Below, piece after piece: positions 6,016 through 8,099 of a stretch of DNA of 8,099 nucleotides. The notes below the pieces were generated by a model. That model did not search any database, was not told where the DNA came from, and saw only the letters and a list, made by a program, of their open reading frames with translations. Location of the stretch: positions 1 through 8,099 of the forward strand of contig JAKQGD010000083.1 in NCBI GenBank assembly GCA_029573365.1, in the 5' to 3' direction. Both the position numbers and the translations under genes were made by a program. Each line of letters starts with the position of its first letter. Positions within the stretch are counted from its first letter, which is position 1. Origin of the DNA: Bacteroidota bacterium (lineage in GTDB: Bacteria; Bacteroidota; Bacteroidia; Chitinophagales; Saprospiraceae).

Positions 6016-7323
6016 ATGGACCTGCTCAAACAAAAATTTTATGAAAAGTCTGCCTCCCTCAGGGCCGACATTAAAAACATCCTTAAGGAACACGGCGAAA
6101 AACAGGTTGACACCGTGTCGATAGACCAGCTCATCGGCGGTATGCGTAGCGTCAGGAGCATGATTTGGGACACGTCCTCTTTGGACCCGGAAGAAGGCAT
6201 CAGATTCAGGGGTTACAATATACCTCAGCTCAGAGACTTGTTGCCCAAAGCACCCGGAGGCAAGGAACCATTGCCGGAAGGCCTTTTCTGGCTCATGATG
6301 GTCGGCGAGGTCCCCACAGAAGACGACGTGAGATGGTTGTCATCCGAATGGAACCGCAGAAGCGATGTGCAACAGCATGTCTTTGCCACACTGGAGTCAC
6401 TGCCTGCTGACACACACCCCATGACGCAGTTTAGCATCGCCGTCCTTGCCATGCAGAACGAAAGCATCTTTGCACAGAAATACGAGGATGGTATGGGCAA
6501 AAACGACTATTGGAATGCCATGTATGAGGACTCCATGAATATGATCGCCAGGCTGCCCCGTATAGCTGCATACATATACAGAAGGTCATTTAAGGGCGGC
6601 CAACATATAGCTCCCGATCCAACACTCGACTGGGGCGGTAATTTTGCTAAAATGCTCGGCTTTGAACAGCCTGATTTCTACTCTCTGATGAGGCTTTACC
6701 TGACCATACATGCTGACCATGAAGGAGGCAATGCTTCGGCACACACCATGCACCTCGTAGGCTCGACACTGAGTGACGTTTACTATTCGTTTAGTGCCGC
6801 CATGAATGCCCTGGCAGGACCGCTGCACGGACTAGCCAACCAGGAGGTGATTAAGTGGATATTTGAAATGATTGAAGAGATAGGCACCAACAATCCTACA
6901 AAAGAACAGGTCAGAACCTACATAAACGAAACCCTGGCAGCCGGCAAAGTGGTACCCGGCTACGGCCATGCTGTCCTCAGGAAACCGGACCCCAGATTTA
7001 TGGCACAGAAAAAATTTGCCGAAGACAACATCAAGGACGACCCTATCGTACAGATAGTTTGGGACCTTTTCGAGATAGTTCCGGAAGTTCTTGAATCCCT
7101 CGGCAAGGTAAAAAATCCATGGCCCAATGTAGACGCACATTCCGGGGCACTGCTGGTGCACTATGGATTTACCGAGTATAACTACTACACGGTGCTGTTT
7201 GGAGTGTCCAGGGCCCTCGGTGTATGTGCCGGACTATGCTGGGACAGGGCTCTAGGCTTAGCACTCGAGCGACCCAAATCCATCACCACAGACTGGCTTA
7301 AAAAATTTGTTTCAACCAATTAA
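6016..7323 (+). CDS. Citrate synthase, eukaryotic/mitochondrial-like (Si) type
   Basis: This enzyme joins acetyl-CoA and oxaloacetate to form citrate at the entry to the TCA cycle. The 435-residue protein carries the catalytic His271 in AGPLHGLANQE, His318 in GYGHAVLRK and Asp373 in NVDAHSG, the triad equivalent to His274, His320 and Asp375 of the pig enzyme. Long stretches read like the mitochondrial enzyme rather than the allosteric GltA of Gram-negative bacteria. Examples are HADHEGGNASAHT (232-244), PWPNVDAHSGALL (368-380), YYTVLFGVSRALGV (390-403) and LERPKSITTDWL (417-428). The N-terminus starts directly at the domain with no targeting extension. By analogy with the Si type it should be a dimer without NADH allostery (inference). 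gcvH follows after 26 bp with no terminator, so the two probably share an mRNA. I leave the symbol blank because gltA usually denotes the other subfamily. Confidence 0.95.
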   Translation: MDLLKQKFYEKSASLRADIKNILKEHGEKQVDTVSIDQLIGGMRSVRSMIWDTSSLDPEEGIRFRGYNIPQLRDLLPKAPGGKEPLPEGLFWLMMVGEVPTEDDVRWLSSEWNRRSDVQQHVFATLESLPADTHPMTQFSIAVLAMQNESIFAQKYEDGMGKNDYWNAMYEDSMNMIARLPRIAAYIYRRSFKGGQHIAPDPTLDWGGNFAKMLGFEQPDFYSLMRLYLTIHADHEGGNASAHTMHLVGSTLSDVYYSFSAAMNALAGPLHGLANQEVIKWIFEMIEEIGTNNPTKEQVRTYINETLAAGKVVPGYGHAVLRKPDPRFMAQKKFAEDNIKDDPIVQIVWDLFEIVPEVLESLGKVKNPWPNVDAHSGALLVHYGFTEYNYYTVLFGVSRALGVCAGLCWDRALGLALERPKSITTDWLKKFVSTN

Positions 7324-7349
7324 TCTAACCAATCAAAAATCAAAACTGT

Positions 7350-7739
7350 ATGAATTTTCCTGAAAATCTAAAATATACCCGAGAGCATGAGTGGATCCGC
7401 ATAGAAGGTTCTGAAGCTTATGTGGGAGTAACTGATTTTGCCCAAAGTGAGTTGGGTGACATCGTATATGTAGAAGTGGAGTCTGTAGGCGAAACTCTCA
7501 AAAAGGATGATATCTTTGGAACGGTGGAAGCTGTAAAAACAACATCAGACTTGTTTATGCCCGTATCCGGAGAAGTTCTGGAATTTAACCCAGAGCTCGA
7601 CGAAAGTCACGGCGACAATCCCAGCCTCATCAATACCGACCCTTATGGGTCAGGTTGGATCATCAAGGTAAAATTGTCAGACCTCTCAGAACTCGAAGGT
7701 CTGCTCAGTGCCTCAGACTACCAGGCTATGGTGGGTTGA
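7350..7739 (+). CDS. gcvH: Glycine cleavage system H protein
   Basis: GcvH is the small lipoylated carrier that shuttles the aminomethyl group between the P, T and L proteins of the glycine cleavage system. The 129-residue length is standard. The signature GTVEAVKTTSDLFMPVSGEV (57-76) places the lipoyl-lysine at Lys63. The N-terminal YTREHEWI (9-16), GVTDFAQSELGDIVYVE (26-42) and the GSGWIIKVK block (100-108) complete the family pattern. gcvT and gcvP are not in the window, so the system is split. It sits 26 bp after citrate synthase and is probably translated from the same transcript. H proteins can also feed lipoate metabolism in some bacteria. The link to a TCA-cycle enzyme may reflect shared need for central-carbon expression, which is inference. 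Confidence 0.97.
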   Translation: MNFPENLKYTREHEWIRIEGSEAYVGVTDFAQSELGDIVYVEVESVGETLKKDDIFGTVEAVKTTSDLFMPVSGEVLEFNPELDESHGDNPSLINTDPYGSGWIIKVKLSDLSELEGLLSASDYQAMVG

Positions 7740-7767
7740 TAAAGTCGGCAGGTATTTTATATTTTTG
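7736..7767 (+). promoter_or_regulatory. Bacteroidota-type promoter overlapping the gcvH stop
   Basis: TTG at 7736-7738, which overlaps the gcvH TGA (7737-7739), is followed by 21 bases and then TATTTTTG at 7760-7767. This fits the phylum's TTG-N19..21-TAnnTTTG rule. Transcription would begin near 7774 and give a leader of about 70 nt for the partial secreted protein at 7843. No hairpin separates it from gcvH. Confidence 0.6.
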
Positions 7768-7842
7768 GGGTAGAGGTTACGTTTTTTACTGAAACAGCTA
7801 GGGGTTTTGTGCAGTGTATGCATATTATCATAAAAGCATACC

Positions 7843-8099
7843 ATGATATTCTTAACGAGATCAGTCTTTACAGTTTTACTGATGGTAATTGCCTTATTAA
7901 CATCAGGACAGGAATGGTTCCATAACGGGAAAACATGGTTTTATGATGTGACCACGGGATTTGACATACCTAACTATGGAGTACATTATCAAGAGGTGAC
8001 CGGCGACACCCTCATCGCCGGAAAAACATGCAAGAAACTAAAATATGTGGCCACAAACGGATTTGTATTTTTTGATTATGTGCACCAGCAGGGCAAAAA
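7843..8099 (+). CDS. Secreted protein of unknown function, N-terminal 85 residues (partial)
   Basis: An open frame starting at ATG 7843 runs off the window edge with no stop. Residues 1-23 form a classical signal peptide: a short basic start (Arg6), a hydrophobic run FTVLLMVIALLTSG, and probable cleavage near Gln23. The mature part begins EWFHNGKTWFYDVTTGF and contains GDTLIAGKTCKKLKY (48-62). That aromatic-rich opening followed by a G-D-T-x-I-x-G-K-x-C phrase is a style I associate with Bacteroidota secreted proteins that carry a C-terminal type IX sorting domain. The C-terminus that would prove this is outside the window, so secretion by that system is inference. I cannot name a function. 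The 21-base-spaced promoter at 7736-7767 suggests separate transcription from gcvH. Confidence 0.7.
   Translation, partial: MIFLTRSVFTVLLMVIALLTSGQEWFHNGKTWFYDVTTGFDIPNYGVHYQEVTGDTLIAGKTCKKLKYVATNGFVFFDYVHQQGK

Noticed and set aside
6586..7161. Minus-strand frames of 80 and 109 codons opposite citrate synthase
   Set aside because: They are antisense to catalytic segments of citrate synthase and have no domain or start signal.
1..8099. Search for CRISPR arrays, insertion sequences, tRNA, rRNA, toxin-antitoxin or phage genes
   Set aside because: No regularly spaced repeats, terminal inverted repeats flanking a transposase, cloverleaf sequence or recognisable defence or phage protein was seen.

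Overview
The window reads as a chromosomal segment of a Bacteroidota bacterium. Four things point there: the start codons lack clear Shine-Dalgarno sequences; several gaps contain TAnnTTTG-type -7 boxes, two of them with a TTG element 20-21 bases upstream; the GltX carries the FPVFPLSW-type insert that I associate with this phylum; and the last gene looks like the N-terminus of a secreted, type IX secretion-style protein. The eukaryote-like citrate synthase and the overall gene flavour would suit a Saprospiria- or Chitinophagia-like lineage, but that finer placement is inference. Coding DNA is of moderate GC, while the gaps, especially 1533-1850, are strongly AT-rich.

Layout. On the minus strand from the left edge: the N-terminal 239 residues of imidazolonepropionase (hutI, cut by the window edge), preceded 30 bp upstream by an exported thioredoxin-fold protein with a C-terminal SPOR domain. 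A 318-bp AT-rich divergent gap follows, with a tandem 18-bp repeat and an A/T-only inverted repeat. Next is fabH (+), then convergently and only 9 bp away a YiiX-type permuted papain-like cysteine hydrolase (-) and, 106 bp further, a NodB-type polysaccharide deacetylase (-). The 150-bp divergent gap before gltX holds the best promoter of the window. gltX (+) ends in a long hairpin. Then come a mitochondrial-type citrate synthase (+) and, 26 bp on, gcvH (+), probably co-transcribed. A second good promoter overlaps the gcvH stop codon and reads into a partial secreted protein that runs off the right edge.

How the genes relate. Most are conserved core functions: histidine breakdown, fatty-acid initiation, tRNA charging, TCA-cycle entry and glycine cleavage. 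They do not form one pathway. Three proteins (Trx-SPOR, the YiiX-like hydrolase, the deacetylase) may act on or near the cell envelope. I see no CRISPR array, insertion sequence, tRNA, rRNA, prophage or defence cassette. The most unusual items are the Trx-SPOR fusion, the eukaryote-like citrate synthase and several intergenic DNA structures. I found no convincing new multi-gene system.
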